Of a stretch of DNA of 64,000 bases, positions 12,302-23,509 are shown piece after piece (within the stretch, counting starts at the first letter, position 1; each line of letters opens with the position of its first letter). The notes below the pieces were generated by a model. That model was not told the origin of the DNA and did no database searches. It worked only from the letters and a program-made list of their open reading frames with translations. Source of the stretch: Aspidiotus rigidus. Its lineage: Eukaryota > Arthropoda > Insecta > Hemiptera > Diaspididae. The DNA lies in NCBI GenBank assembly GCA_035079385.1, contig JAVHKY010000056.1, positions 3,286,001 to 3,350,000 on the forward strand, written 5' to 3'. Both the position numbers and the translations under genes were made by a program.

Positions 12302-13867
12302 CTAATGTCTCGGATAGAAAATCTATCTATCAATACCTTTTCTACTGCCCGAAACTCCAACCTTCAATAGTCTTTACAATAACCTCATGACCTCATACCT
12401 GAAGTAACTGACCATGAAATAACAACAAGCCGCGTAACGAAGTTTTATTCCCTTTTATAATCCTCATTCCTCATTTAATGTTCCTACTTGGTCGTTACAC
12501 TAACTAGAGAAAAAAAAAAAAAGAGGAAAAAACTTAATGAAAACGACAAAACGTTTCTGAAAACTTATCAAATGGGCTGGGAGAATATTGGATAAGCCTA
12601 CGCTTTATTTTGTTTCCTCTTTTTTGAAAAATAGTCCGTCATCCAGCGTGAAACGTGCGAATAAACACTATCAAAATGGTGTTTGGAACGAATAAATAGA
12701 CCGTTATTAATTCGCCTAATCAAAATATATCCCTTTTCACGGTATACCAGTCATTTTGATAAAAGTCATCTTCAGGGATTCTAATCTAGATTCCTGTTCT
12801 GGTGCAAGGTTTCAAATTAAGAGATTAAATTACCCTCTTTGTTTTTGACAGAAATAAGAATGAGAATGGTAGAATTTGAAGTCTTTTAATATTTATGCGA
12901 GTATTAAATGCCGATTTTCCCTGAATAATTTAGATGGCTATCTCGTAAGAAATGAAACTGATTGTGCGCTTCTCACGTGTTCATCTCGAGACCGCTTTTT
13001 ACATTCTTTCTGATTTTCTATGTATAACTTGGGATTTGTTTTGTCGTCAAATGTACTGCATATCAACTTTTCAATACGCCTTTCACCGTTGTGAGTAATG
13101 TAGGAATACACGCGTTTAAATGATTGCGAAGATAAAACTTTCGAGAGTATGAAAAACGAATACTCGATATTAAGTAATTAAACTCGACGTTTCAAACTCG
13201 TAGGCGAATGTAGTAAATCCTCATTTAACTTTTGTACACGTATACTTCCACACAAGTCAACTCAAATTAGTTCCATGATTTTTCTACACAGTAGCGGTAT
13301 TGTCTAATACGGAAACAAGGAAAAATATCACAGACTGATAAAGAAGGCGATAGTACGCTACAATATTATCTTTTCAACGTATTTTTTCATGATTAATGGA
13401 TACCTGGTACTCCACGCAATAAATTAGTATTCACGGAATGTTAATCGTTATAAGCTCATGAAAATTGAAGATCAAAGTGCCGTAGGTACATCAATATTTT
13501 TGTATTAATCAACTCCAAAATATATATTTTACAAGATCAAAAATCAATAATAATTTTAAGCATTTTTATTGGGTACCGAAACTTCTTCATTACAAAATTT
13601 GCATAAATTTTAGTTGCATTTATTATCCTAGGTACCTACTCGACAAGTTTAACAAGATATAAGACAGAACTTCCGTCCATTCATAGATGAAGTGAATTAA
13701 AAAATAAAAAAGAACTAATACTACAAATTCTTCGGCTTTTTGAAGAATTTAATTTTATACAGAAATCTCTCAAAAAATCTAATCGTAGAAAGCAGTGTAC
13801 GATATCTTAGCTTATGACCATAATTTCATAATTATGAGTAATAATCAATATTCATCGCTGAAGAGTT
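12302..13867. other. No supported gene
   Basis: AT-rich DNA with no long open frame, tandem array or recognisable transposon terminus. Confidence 0.6.
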
Positions 13868-13880
13868 ATGACAAGCGAAG

Positions 13881-14054
13881 ATGACGAGGTTACTCATTTT
13901 GTCATTCACCATAATAATTGTCCGAACAACCAGCACGCGATGGGAAGCCTATATAGCAACCCAGCTGAGCAAATTGGGCGAGCTTGTGCATGCACGCATT
14001 GGCTTCACCCTTACGATAGTGCATACCATTATAGCTGTCTATGGTGGCAACCAG
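13881..14054 (+). other. Candidate first coding exon of a secreted or membrane protein
   Basis: The stretch 13870-14280 is distinctly richer in G+C and CpG than its surroundings. From an ATG at 13881 a 58-codon frame starts MTRLLILSFTIIIV, which has the form of a signal peptide or membrane anchor, and contains a second hydrophobic stretch (GFTLTIVHTIIAV). It ends exactly at a codon boundary with CCAG followed by GTCAGT, an acceptable 5' splice donor at 14055. The opposite strand is also open over most of this region (13902-14222), so strand and reality are uncertain. No family is recognised. Confidence 0.25.
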
Positions 14055-14280
14055 GTCAGTGCCTGGTATGGGCCCTGGCCAACGTTTCGTTTCATGTTTT
14101 GGTGATCTTATATCGCGCGATGGTCGTCGATTTCTTACATCTTGCTGACTCGGCTTATTGACAATATTTCGACGACGATTCGACATTCGAATCGCTATAT
14201 TTTTGCGGCGTCTGATTGTCACGGCCCGGTACCTATGCCTGTACGCAAATCCCGAGCGACCGGCAGAGAAATTTTCGAAC

Positions 14281-15640
14281 TACAAAATTGTCAACGAACG
14301 AACAATAAATCTGAATAAATCGGAATTATTTGAACAGTAACACGAACCACGTTTATACGTTTTCTGACAGTGTCCAAAAAGGGAAGAGAAAGTTATTTAA
14401 CTCTATGGAAGCGGGTTGAACTATCGACCAACCAATTGAATCGAAGTGTGTGATCGAAACTGGTGGAGGTTGACCAATCACAAGAGAAGACGACGAACTT
14501 TTCGCTTTCGCTACTTGGGGCGGTGCACTGATTGACAGCTGATTGATTTTATATTTATGAACATGAAATTATTTCATAATAACGATATGAATATATAATT
14601 GATTAATATCTTCGACATGAGAGGTCGAAGTTGAATTACTGAAAATTCAACACCTCTTCTTCTTTCGCGCAAATCTAATTTCTTTGAACGACTCAAACGA
14701 AATTCGTTACTCTGTATGAAATCGTCATGTGCACCGCAATCGCATCCCCGGATATTTAGTTAGATTTTGAAAAGATGTTCCACAAATCAGAAACAATGTA
14801 TATCGGAGTCTACTCAGAATTATTATTATTATACTTAATCCTCCATCATCATCTATGCCTCACAGACTTATTCAAATCTAGACCTAAATTAAGGTCTACA
14901 TGTATACTTTCAACATAAGGACTCTATTACACTCTGCTCCCAAATCTATTACCGGGTTGAGTTTCATCCGTTCTGGTCTCATCGCACTCCTAAATTCAAA
15001 TACTTGTTAGTACACTCGACTCTTCAATTCCCCGATGATACGCATTTTCTTTTCCCAACCGTCTAATAAACTTATATACTTCTCCACACTCTTTATCGTC
15101 AATCAAAACGGAACACAGGTATGAATCTTTCTCCTTTGGATTTCGGGTACATCGACTTCCCAAAGTAGAATGCAGTTCATCGCGTTGTCCAACATTTTTG
15201 ATTTACCATTTCTACTCGCACACTATCTAAAGAAGCAATACCATCCAGTGATTCTCGCCTCGAGGCTTGCTTTTCAATAAAATAGACTCATCAAACTTAG
15301 GTCTTTCAGATAAGGCCGGATTGGATTCAACTGTGCCAATTTCTCATCAGGTTTCTTCAGTTTTGCTTTTTGCTTCCTACTCATACTGCAACCAAGAATG
15401 TATCCCTATCTGTATGTCAACTTTGTACTTGCCACAATGCCAAAATATCCATGGACAGGACTGAAACGGTTATACGAGCTTCTAACCATTTATATTCTTC
15501 TACTGTGGCCCTCTACACTACATTGATTTCGTTGCCCACCAACCCCTGTGAAACAAACTTTCTCAATGTAATCAGAGTTGTAATGCAACGCGAAACTCGC
15601 GTATACAACCAGTTGAACACCTAAGTAAAAAAATAATTAG
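14281..15640. other. No supported gene
   Basis: The region just after the CpG-richer island carries two CCAAT strings (near 14431 and 14475). Open frames at 15267-15624 overlap in several frames without a recognisable motif. No repeat structure found. Confidence 0.45.
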
Positions 15641-15645
15641 TTGCT

Positions 15646-15992
15646 AGGTGATAAAAAACTCACGGGTAGGGTGCAGGAAGGAACCTGTTTTATGGGGTAT
15701 GTGGGATCTGAAAAATATATGACGTCATCGACTTTGGAGCTATGTATGATAGGAGAAGGACTTGAAACATTTCGACTCTTGAGTTATATAAGATGGGAGG
15801 GGGACATAGAATATGGCGGTTTGGGATGTGAAAGATGTAGATTATGATAAGAAGGGGACTTGGAAAAATTTTCAATCTCGAGCTATATATGATAGAAGGA
15901 GAGGGGGGACTTGGAAAATTTCCGAGTTCCGATTATTGTCGGCCAGCAGGGACGTTTTTTTCGAAATAAGTCCGATAAAACAGGTTCCTGTT
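15646..15992. repeat. Dispersed repeat, copy C
   Basis: The left terminus GGAACCTGTTTTATGGGG is at about 15680-15697, and the right terminus CCGATAAAACAGGTTCCTG at about 15970-15990 is its inverted counterpart. Between them are about four degenerate 45-bp units with AGCTATATATGATAG. This is the clearest single copy showing both inverted ends of the family seen at 3.1-4.3 kb. Confidence 0.7.
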
Positions 15993-17241
15993 AACACTTC
16001 GAGTAGCGGCTCTGATACGATCTTGTTTTACGATAACAGTGTACGAAATTAGTCGAACAATTTATTTTCTGACTGATCACTGTATTCATTCGAAAAAAAA
16101 GTCGAATGCACAATCGAAGTTCTGAATGTTCGTCGCTTTAATACTATTTTCTTTTTTCTCCTCTTCCCCAATCATTTTATTGTGTCAGCAAAATCTAGCT
16201 TACATAGACGTCCAAATTTCTTGAAGCTCAACATTCATACAGCAAGGCACTTCAAATCTCATCCTCCCTCTTCGTAACTATTCGAACCACATTATATTCT
16301 AGACTGTGTGCGATGACTTGCTGATCTTGATAAAAATTTACGACCCAATTCTTGAGAAAGCTTCATGTTGGATCTGACAAGTATACGAGTACATTTCGAT
16401 TTACCCAATTTTGTACTGCTATGATGGTTTCTACTAATTATGATTCGGGGAATCACTAATTGAGTACAGTTGTATTTCGTTTGAAGTTTTTGTAACTTTT
16501 CTGGAAAAACGTCGCTGCGCCGTCGGGTAGAACGAGGCTGAAAAAGTAATTATTGTACAACTTCACTGAGAAAAACTAGACGAACAGAAATAAAGCGAAA
16601 GAATCGCAATATCCGTACTACTCATCGTAACAGGTTTATTAACTTAACAGATGATTTTGCACATACAAATACCGAAAAACCTGCTTCTATTTCACTCAAA
16701 ACGTGGGCTTATAACTATCTTTTTTCTTGTTTAGCTACAGAGTGCTTGACTTGAATTCCTCCAATAAAGAACCTTTTTCTGAGCAATTACATTTTTAGCG
16801 CTCGTTTAAACTATAACTTACACAGCATTGAATTTTGATCACATTTTTGAAAACTCGAGAGAGTGGCAAAAATAAATGAAATAAAAAGAAAACTAGAAGA
16901 GAAGAAAGAAGTATATCGTTTAGAAATGGTCTACATAGGTATACACCTAATGTAGCCTACTCAATGTAAACGTTGTTTTCGGCCAAGTTTATACAGTACG
17001 AACTCTCCTCCGTCCCTTCGAGTATAGTTTTGTTATTTTTAGTTTTTATGTTTTATACATCGTCCGTGTGAGTAATTTTTGTTCCCTTTTGGCCAGCACG
17101 TTTCAAGAGAGACCTTCTTGAACGAAGGAAATCCGCTGATAACCTAACGACGCGACGCTAGCACTGTAGTGCTTTATATTATTCTTCTTTCATTGAGGTT
17201 GTGTACGCTGACCTCTATATCGACTCTTTTTTTTCGATCAT

Positions 17242-17294
<53 letters not shown>

Positions 17295-18565
17295 TTATTA
17301 TTATTATTTTATTATTATTTTTTTTTTTTCAAGACGTGCGGTGTCAAATACATTAAGTTTGTCGAGTCAAAAAGGTCAACATATTATAGTAATCGCGAAC
17401 AAAGGGAAATCACTTAATTCAGATCGAGTACTTGACAGAATAAACATATTATAGATCCGATAATCGTAAAAATTTACCTCTTCTAACGAATTCAAGCTAT
17501 GCGCGCACTAGATTTACCAGTAACTTTGTTTACCGATTCAATTCACGAATAAAATTAAAGTTTTAGAACTACAAAATAAGCGCCCAGCACATTTCATGCT
17601 TTTTATTAAGAAATCACGTTATTTTCGAGACCGCGCGGCAATTTATTTGTATGTTTGCTGAGTCAGTTTTCTTTCATTTCCTGTGCGATTGTGACGCTAA
17701 AAGTTAAACGGATGAAGAAACTGGATTTCAAAATGAATTTTTAATAAACCTTGGTTTTCCTTCTGCTACAGTGATGAATAAGCAGCATCTGCGCTCACGA
17801 ATATGTAGGGTCAGAGCTTTCAATCTAAAAAGTGACGTTGATACTGGTAGGCTTGAATACAATATGACCAGTTTTTAGCATAATAAATCTAATGATTAAT
17901 ATCTAATTAAAGGTCATTGACAAACTGCACTAGAGGGAGACAAAAGTAAAAGAAAAAATTCTTTCTTTTCGAAATATTTACCCATCATTAAAGGGAATTC
18001 AGACAAAAAAAAAGACGTGCTATATTTGTCGTTCATACGTATTTATACAATAGAATAAACGACAGATATTTCAAGAGAGGGATCAGTCATTCATCGTTTG
18101 TTTTCTCAGATTTTGAAAAACTGGAACTCGATTTAAAAGACTCCTTTTAATAAAAGCTTAATCCTCAGAAGTTTATCATCATAGAAAATTTAGCGGCTAT
18201 TGCATTTTCTGCAATGGTTGCAGGGAGTGGCAATCCCTCTTTTCTCAATCATCTATCGTGAATTATTTCCCTTTCCTTAAAAATCTTGAACGTCTTTTCC
18301 TCTAAGCAACTATCGTCAGTTTTCTTGACATTCAGCTTCGGTTTTTATAAGTCCATCTTCTATAAGAATTGGAACCAAAAATTATACCCTGATGATGTCA
18401 CACTCTCCCGCTTGTACTCATATGAGTTGTTACAATACAATTGCCGCTAGTACACTTCACCAAGACGAATTACACAAACACGACGCTGCGCATACCTTAC
18501 TCATGAATTTCGACACGAAGGAAACAATCGGTGAACTAATCTCGGATGATCAACTATATCGATAA
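15993..18565. other. No supported gene
   Basis: No long open frame apart from the microsatellite at 17244. A few A-rich tracts. No transposon ends were recognised, including the left end expected for the MULE that follows. Confidence 0.55.
17244..17329. repeat. (ATT)n microsatellite
   Basis: About 20 uninterrupted ATT trinucleotides followed by imperfect ATT blocks and a 12-nt T run. The open frame 17169-17417 crossing it is an artefact of the repeat. Confidence 0.95.
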
Positions 18566-19421
18566 CAAAGTTTAGAATTAAACACATATTCCCTGACAGG
18601 TGACCTATTTCTCCTGCACGACACCGGACCCGAGGAAATGGATTCAGAAGAGGAAGAGGTCGAATTCGAAGAGGAAGGTGACGACGAAGGCAACAGAGTT
18701 ATCGTATTTGGTACTCGCCGCAACGTGGAGTTATAGTGCAAATCTCCTATTTGGTTCCTCGACGGAACATTCAAAGTGTCACCTAATATTTTTACACAAG
18801 TTTTCACGATACTCGGTTTAGTGAACAGAAGACATTCAGCAGGCGGTAGAGTAGCACTGCCCTTCATCTACGCTTTCCTTCCCGGGAAGAGGACGGAGTT
18901 GTACGCAGAGGTCTTTCCTGCAGTCCGGACTGCTGTGCAACGTTATCGCGCACGGGCCTGTGTTCCGCTGAGAATTATGGCTGATTTCGAGTTGGGTATA
19001 CTTAATGCATGTCGCGAAGTCTATCCTGGCGTTCCCGTTAGCGCCTGTTTTTTCCACTTATGCCAATCCCTCTATCGGCGCATTGAGCTAGTAGGCCTCG
19101 CCGTACAGTACAATGATCCCAACGACAGAACGATTAGAAATTTCTCACAGAAGGCTGGCACAATAGATTCCGGCTTGTGGTGGGTAAGCATCACCCAGAT
19201 CTCTACTCCGCAGTAACAGAGTTTATAAAGGAGCAGGGCTCCACGGTTCGTGCGTCGCCGAATTGACCCTTGGCAAGAAGGCAAAAGAACTACCGAGGAA
19301 AAAATGGATCGACCTTCAGGAAAGAATTCAAACTTTGGCTCTGGATTACCCACAATGCAAAAACGATGGCACGGTGCTAACCTACCTCCGAAATATTGGA
19401 GCTAATATAAATCTGTCGTAA
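18566..19421 (+). pseudogene. Broken MULE-family transposase
   Basis: One frame runs from about 18566 (FLLHDTG, an acidic Glu/Asp-rich stretch, then RVIVFGTRRNVE) into the MULE catalytic domain: FLDGTFKVSP with the first catalytic Asp at 18761-18763, then RIMADFELGILNA with the second Asp at 18983-18985, then ACFFHLCQSLYR. These are hallmark MULE strings. Breaks: an in-frame TAG at 18734-18736; after FSQKAGTIDS (about 19175) the sequence jumps to VGKHHPDLYSAVTEFIKEQ in another frame, so the segment with the third catalytic acidic residue is deleted; another shift occurs before ELTLGKKAKELPRKKW; and the C-terminus ends LTYLRNIGANINLS, TAA at 19419. MULEs move by cut-and-paste. This copy cannot encode an active enzyme. 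Confidence 0.85.
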
Positions 19422-19509
19422 TTAGTGTAACGTCGGATTACCGTTTTCATTCACGTTCTCACTTATTTGCACGCACATGAATAAAAACTTGTGAAGTATT
19501 CGAGTGGAC

Positions 19510-19670
19510 AATTTTTTTCGGGCATTTTCGGGCGGTTCGGGTAAAAAGTCGTACGCGGGTAATTTGTTTTCGGGTATTTAGATTCGGGGAAATATACCTT
19601 CAGGCAATTCGTTTTCGGGATTTTTTTCTCGGGCAAAATGCATTCGGGCGAATGTCGGTAAACGGTTCGT
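19510..19670. repeat. TTCGGG subrepeat tract, likely MULE terminal repeat
   Basis: TTCGGG or TCGGG recurs about ten times at 12-25 nt spacing just downstream of the MULE coding remnant. Arrays of this kind form the long terminal inverted repeats of many insect MULEs. I could not find the inverted partner (CCCGAA series) upstream, so the left end of the element appears to be lost. Confidence 0.55.
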
Positions 19671-19740
19671 TGAATTTTTCAAATTGAGAAAAAGTTAGAA
19701 GGTCCTAAAAGCTACTGAATTACGTAGTATCTCGTCGATC

Positions 19741-19774
19741 CTGAAGAAGAACGTTTGTACGTTCGAAATGTCGA
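19741..19774 (+). other. Hammerhead-like CTGA...GAAA motif, solo Penelope-type end
   Basis: CTGAAGAA, then a perfect 6-bp hairpin (GAACGT/ACGTTC with TTGT loop, 19749-19764), then GAAA (19765-19768), then TGTCGATC. The order CTGA-box, helix, GAAA matches the conserved core of a hammerhead ribozyme (CUGAUGA, stem II, GAAA) with a changed box. Such ribozymes are known from Penelope-like elements. No Penelope coding sequence is adjacent, so this is probably a solitary end. Cleavage competence is doubtful. Confidence 0.4.
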
Positions 19775-20813
19775 TCAATCTTACGTAGAATAAATAAAAG
19801 GACGAAAGTACTTTGAATCTTCTTCATGATAATCTCGTATGGACAAGTGCTTATTATTTATAAATTTCCATGTCCAACGAAAACTTTCATTTTTGGATTA
19901 AAGTTCACCTTTTTTCAGTTTCCGACCATTGTGGCGTCTACTGAACATTCCACCAGGTTGACAAGCATACCGTCGGTTTTTTTCTATTTATTAAAATGTT
20001 TCGCACGTTGGAGAAAATTATCAATACTAGAATTGTATATGTGAAGATAGGGGTATGGCAGGTTTACCGTGAATAGGCCTCAGATACAAACCATAACCCC
20101 CCCCCCCCCCCTTTCGAGAAAAAATCTTAATCTACGTAATTCACTATAAAAACACAAAGGACAGACAGTATTTCATTAGGCATTTTGCCTCTCAGAGAAA
20201 GAAGAAAAAATTTCAGATTTTTCATACTTCAGGAATCTAATCGAAAATTTAATTTTTTTAGTCGTCTACTTTGCAACAGAAAATACAGTCGATATACTCA
20301 TTTTATCATAAGAAAATCAGCAGCGCCTTCACCTCAGTTAGAGTTATACTTGATTCTTTTGAAAAGAAATTCTAAGGAGACAGATGACGCAGGATTAAAC
20401 AATATCTCGACCAATGTATTTTCTGTTTTCTAAATGAGGACATCCAGGGGAAAGACTTAATTCACGAATTAAAGCGTAGTCGTTTCTCGTTCGCGATTAT
20501 ACCTTTATTTGCGTCTAAACGGAATTGTTACACAAGAATATACCGCAAAAAAACTTTCACGCGTCAGTAAAGCCTTTTACAAGATGTATCTACAATCCTT
20601 CTATAGGTATGGAATAGCGTAATACGAGGAAGAAGTAAGAATGGGGTTTACACGAAAATGTACGTGACCAAAGATAACGCTCGCCAGTCGAGAAAAGAAA
20701 AAGACTCCACGTACGTATAATAATATGGGGGGGGGGAGAGAGAGAGAGAGAGAGAAAAAAAAAGGATATCAACAAAGAAAGAAGAGAAATATAGTCGTGT
20801 TCTTCAATTTTGT
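19775..20813. other. No supported gene
   Basis: Contains a C run of about 14-15 nt near 20097 and otherwise only short open frames. Confidence 0.6.
20727..20764. repeat. G-run and (GA)n microsatellite
   Basis: About ten G residues run into about nine GA dinucleotides and an A run. Simple sequence only. Confidence 0.9.
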
Positions 20814-21044
20814 TTAAACAGAACAACACTCGCGAGGACAAACGCGAGGATGATTCGGTCTCTCTTTACATCTCCTTCCACGTATTCGTACACCCACCCA
20901 GGATAACGAATGCGTCACCGAGTTTAACAACGTCCGTGGATGTAAATTAGCTCCCTCGACAGCGTTAATTATTCCGTAGCAGGCGAACAGTAAACTTATT
21001 AGTGAGACCGCTTTTAAGCCTGGTCGATCCACCTCGACATGCAT
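20814..21044 (-). other. Candidate coding exon with signal-peptide-like start
   Basis: A G+C-richer island (about 20830-21060). On the minus strand an ATG at 21044 opens a 76-codon frame whose residues 10-31 are hydrophobic (KAVSLISLLFACYGIINAV) and followed by a polar segment, as in a secreted or membrane protein. A possible donor (GTGGGT) lies after codon 51. The plus strand instead has CAACAG followed by GTAGGA at 21049, a weaker donor, so the island might be the first exon of a plus-strand gene. No homology is recognised; one strand must be wrong. Confidence 0.25.
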
Positions 21045-21900
21045 TCAACAGGTAGGACTTGATGATACCGTGCGTTCCCGACTACACTCGAACGCGTGTC
21101 ACGATTTTCTCTTCTGATTAATCAAATCTGATGAAAATGTTATTTCCCATTACACGAATTGGATTTTCCTAAAATGCTACTCGCCAATAAACATTATTTT
21201 TAAATTCTAAATAGAACGTGATGCGCGTGCGATGAGTCTTTACCGACCATGAACCGCACAGAAAAAGTAGAAAGCGGCAAATTGAACACAGTTTAACAAG
21301 TCGTTGCATAATTCGCATTGCGATGTAACTTCTTTACAGATATCTATGTACATGGAAAGTACATCGTAAACAAACATGTTTCAAATTTTAAAAACTACAA
21401 AATGCTCACCACGTACATTGCATTGCCTACACGAGAGCCCGCAATGAATGAACTAAACATTATGCTGACAATATTGACCAAGTACCGAACACTATTTCAC
21501 ATAATATTAACTTTGACTGTAAGAGTATTCGAGTAAGTTGACTGACTAATTGATGAAGAATGTTTCTCGGTAAAACCGTTTCTCAAACTCTGACTTTGCC
21601 TTCACGTGCCACCCGCCGTTCATAAAACTCACACTTGAGTCGTAACTACTCATTTTCGCACCTTAATAAAGAATCTACTATTTACCTGCCCTACGTAAGT
21701 TAAGTGTATCGTGTAATGATGTACAGCGCTCAGACTTGGACAACATCAAAACAAAAAATCAGAACGCCATGCTTAGAAAAATAATATTGTGATTAAAGCT
21801 AATAGACAAAATTGAAAATAATAAAGATAACGCAAACCAGAAATATTGGATACATCATATGCAAGAAAAAATTAGATCCCATTGTAGAAGTGCAATGGTA
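21045..21900. other. No supported gene
   Basis: AT-rich. A stretch at 21735-21850 reads (K)NQNAMLRKIIL, stop, LKLIDKIEN, faintly like the tail of a non-LTR retrotransposon reverse transcriptase. It is too short and broken to call. Confidence 0.4.
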
Positions 21901-22108
21901 GTGCAGGGGAACCCGCTGTCATCTAATTATTAATTGTCTGTTGCTTGCTTTATCTAGACTAGACAAATACAATCAAGTTCGAACGCAGATCAAGAAAATT
22001 CTAGGCCTTGGACAATCCCCCCGAAAATGATGACGTCACCAATGAGCGGACGTGGAAGTTTTCTGGAAATAACCGTTCAATAAAAAGAATACCGGGTTCC
22101 TCGCTAAC
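21901..22108. repeat. Dispersed repeat, copy D0 (short, no 45-bp units)
   Basis: Bounded by GCAGGGGAACCCGCTGTC at 21903-21920 and ACCGGGTTCCTCGCTAAC at 22091-22108, inverted ends of the TTAACRGGGAACCYG type. It contains ATGACGTCACC and GTGGAAGTTTTCTGGAA, which recur in the copy at 22971-23327. The short open frame at 22008-22265 crosses its right end and is not convincing as a gene. Confidence 0.55.
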
Positions 22109-22564
22109 AAAAATAAAATATGAGCGTCACATGGCTCGGAAAATAACTTTTGGAAAATGGGATTTGGCAGCAATCTCCTCGATTCCTCTAGACCCAAAAA
22201 GATCTAAAGGCCGGACAAAATTACTAAAACGCTCCAGGCAAAGCAGATTACGGCTTAACGCATGATCAGGATTACAGCTGAAGATTGAATAACATGCATC
22301 TAAATTGTGCCGACAAAAATATAATATTATGCAACCTTGATGCGACCCACGTGACTGTAAAAATGAAGCAGATTGCAGCCCCTGAAAAAATTACAGATAC
22401 TATTTATTTGACACACCCTTTGCCAATTTTGATAATGAATCGGATTGAATGATTTGTCATCGGGTCCTATCTTGAACCCTGAATAAATGTTAGAATGAGA
22501 GAATGACTTCAGTGTGTTGCATGAGTTTCTGCAGTATGGTTCATGAAAATTGAATTGTGAAAAA

Positions 22565-22950
22565 ATGTCTTCCACGTATAGCGAGTGCGGACAGCAGCTT
22601 CGAATCGTTGATGGATACAAGTTCAAGTGGCACAAAAAATAGAAGAACGAAGTAGAACAGTGGGTATATGTACACAAAAATCTCGCAATGCATTTATAAA
22701 GATAGCTAGCGTTAAGCTGAACCGAACCGTAAACGTAATCATCCGTACGATTCTACCAATATCGTCTATTAAGGAACAAGATGGCAAATGCCTGTAAGAG
22801 GAGACATATTTGAAAGACCTAGCAAAATTATGTGAAGAGAAATTTTGTCAGATGCATTGAAGGTTTTGACGGAGGATGATTATGCCCAGATTAGGAAGGC
22901 AATCCATATGGCTAGAGGGAAAATACGGTCACCACTACCAAAAAATTAGA
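22565..22950 (+). pseudogene. FLYWCH-type zinc-finger remnant of a MULE
   Basis: From an ATG at 22565 the frame gives a segment with GYKFKWHKK, then a TAG at 22640-22642, then NEVEQW. A shifted frame continues CTQKSRNAFIKIASVKLNR, and further on (about 22785-22950) PSKIM, stop, REILSDALKVLTEDDY. The pattern of an aromatic-rich start, W-x-C, and a basic tail with a conserved helix matches the FLYWCH domain and the linker that precede MULE transposase domains in insects. At least one stop, two shifts and no catalytic domain nearby: a decayed fragment. It is not contiguous with the MULE at 18.6 kb and may be from another copy. Confidence 0.5.
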
Positions 22951-22970
22951 TGACATTGCAGGACCGCAAT

Positions 22971-23327
22971 GGCAGCGGGAAACCGCTGTCCTGAGTCCCC
23001 AAGAGCCTGAAGTTTTTCCAAGTCCTGAAAATCATGACGTGACAACTTGAACGCGCTGCAATTTCCAGGAAGCCGTCGTCTTTTCACGCCCCCCCCCCTA
23101 TAATATATAGCTCGGAAGTAAGAATTTTTCTAAGTCTCCTTCCTATCATATATAGCTAAAGGGTCGAAATGTTTCTAAGTCCCCCTTCTATCATATATAG
23201 CTCGGAGGTAGGAATTTTTCCAAGTCCCCCTCCTCTCTCCGTGACGTCATCAACCTCGCTCGCGCTCGCGGACGAAAATTTCCTGGAAGTACCTCCAACA
23301 AAAGGGATCGCGGGTTCCCCGTTAAAA
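22971..23327. repeat. Dispersed repeat, copy D
   Basis: Ends are AGCGGGAAACCGCTGTC (about 22974) and GCGGGTTCCCCGTTAAAA (23310-23327). Inside, about three 45-bp-type units in inverse orientation carry CTATCATATATAGCTCGGAGGT and AAGTCCCCCT, plus a poly-C run. GACGTCATC and GTTTTTCCAAGTCC-type strings are shared with copies C and D0. Confidence 0.65.
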
Positions 23328-23431
23328 CATTAGCGCAGCTTCATACATTTGTCATGCAGTACGACACGAAGACAAAACTCAACGAAACAAAACATTTCAA
23401 TGTTTTCGATGAAAATCAATTTAACATTTTT

Positions 23432-23505
23432 GGATGAAAACACGATTCCAGCTACTTTCACGAGCTTAAGGTGGTGAAAGTAGCTGGAGTTGTGTTTTTA
23501 TTCAT
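23432..23505. repeat. Hairpin with 30-bp stem
   Basis: GGATGAAAACACGATTCCAG then CTACTTTCAC (to 23461) pairs with 23474-23505 with about three mismatches, around a 12-nt loop. No coding capacity. It could be a miniature foldback or a structured transcript. Confidence 0.55.
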
Positions 23506-23509
23506 TAGA

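Noticed and set aside
15267..15624. Cys-containing open frames
   Set aside because: Two overlapping frames on one strand, no spacing pattern of a known Cys-rich domain.
17169..17417. Ile-rich open frame
   Set aside because: Produced by the (ATT)n microsatellite.
21735..21850. Possible non-LTR retrotransposon tail (NQNAMLRKIIL..LKLIDKIEN)
   Set aside because: Too short, interrupted by a stop and matched only by a vague pattern.
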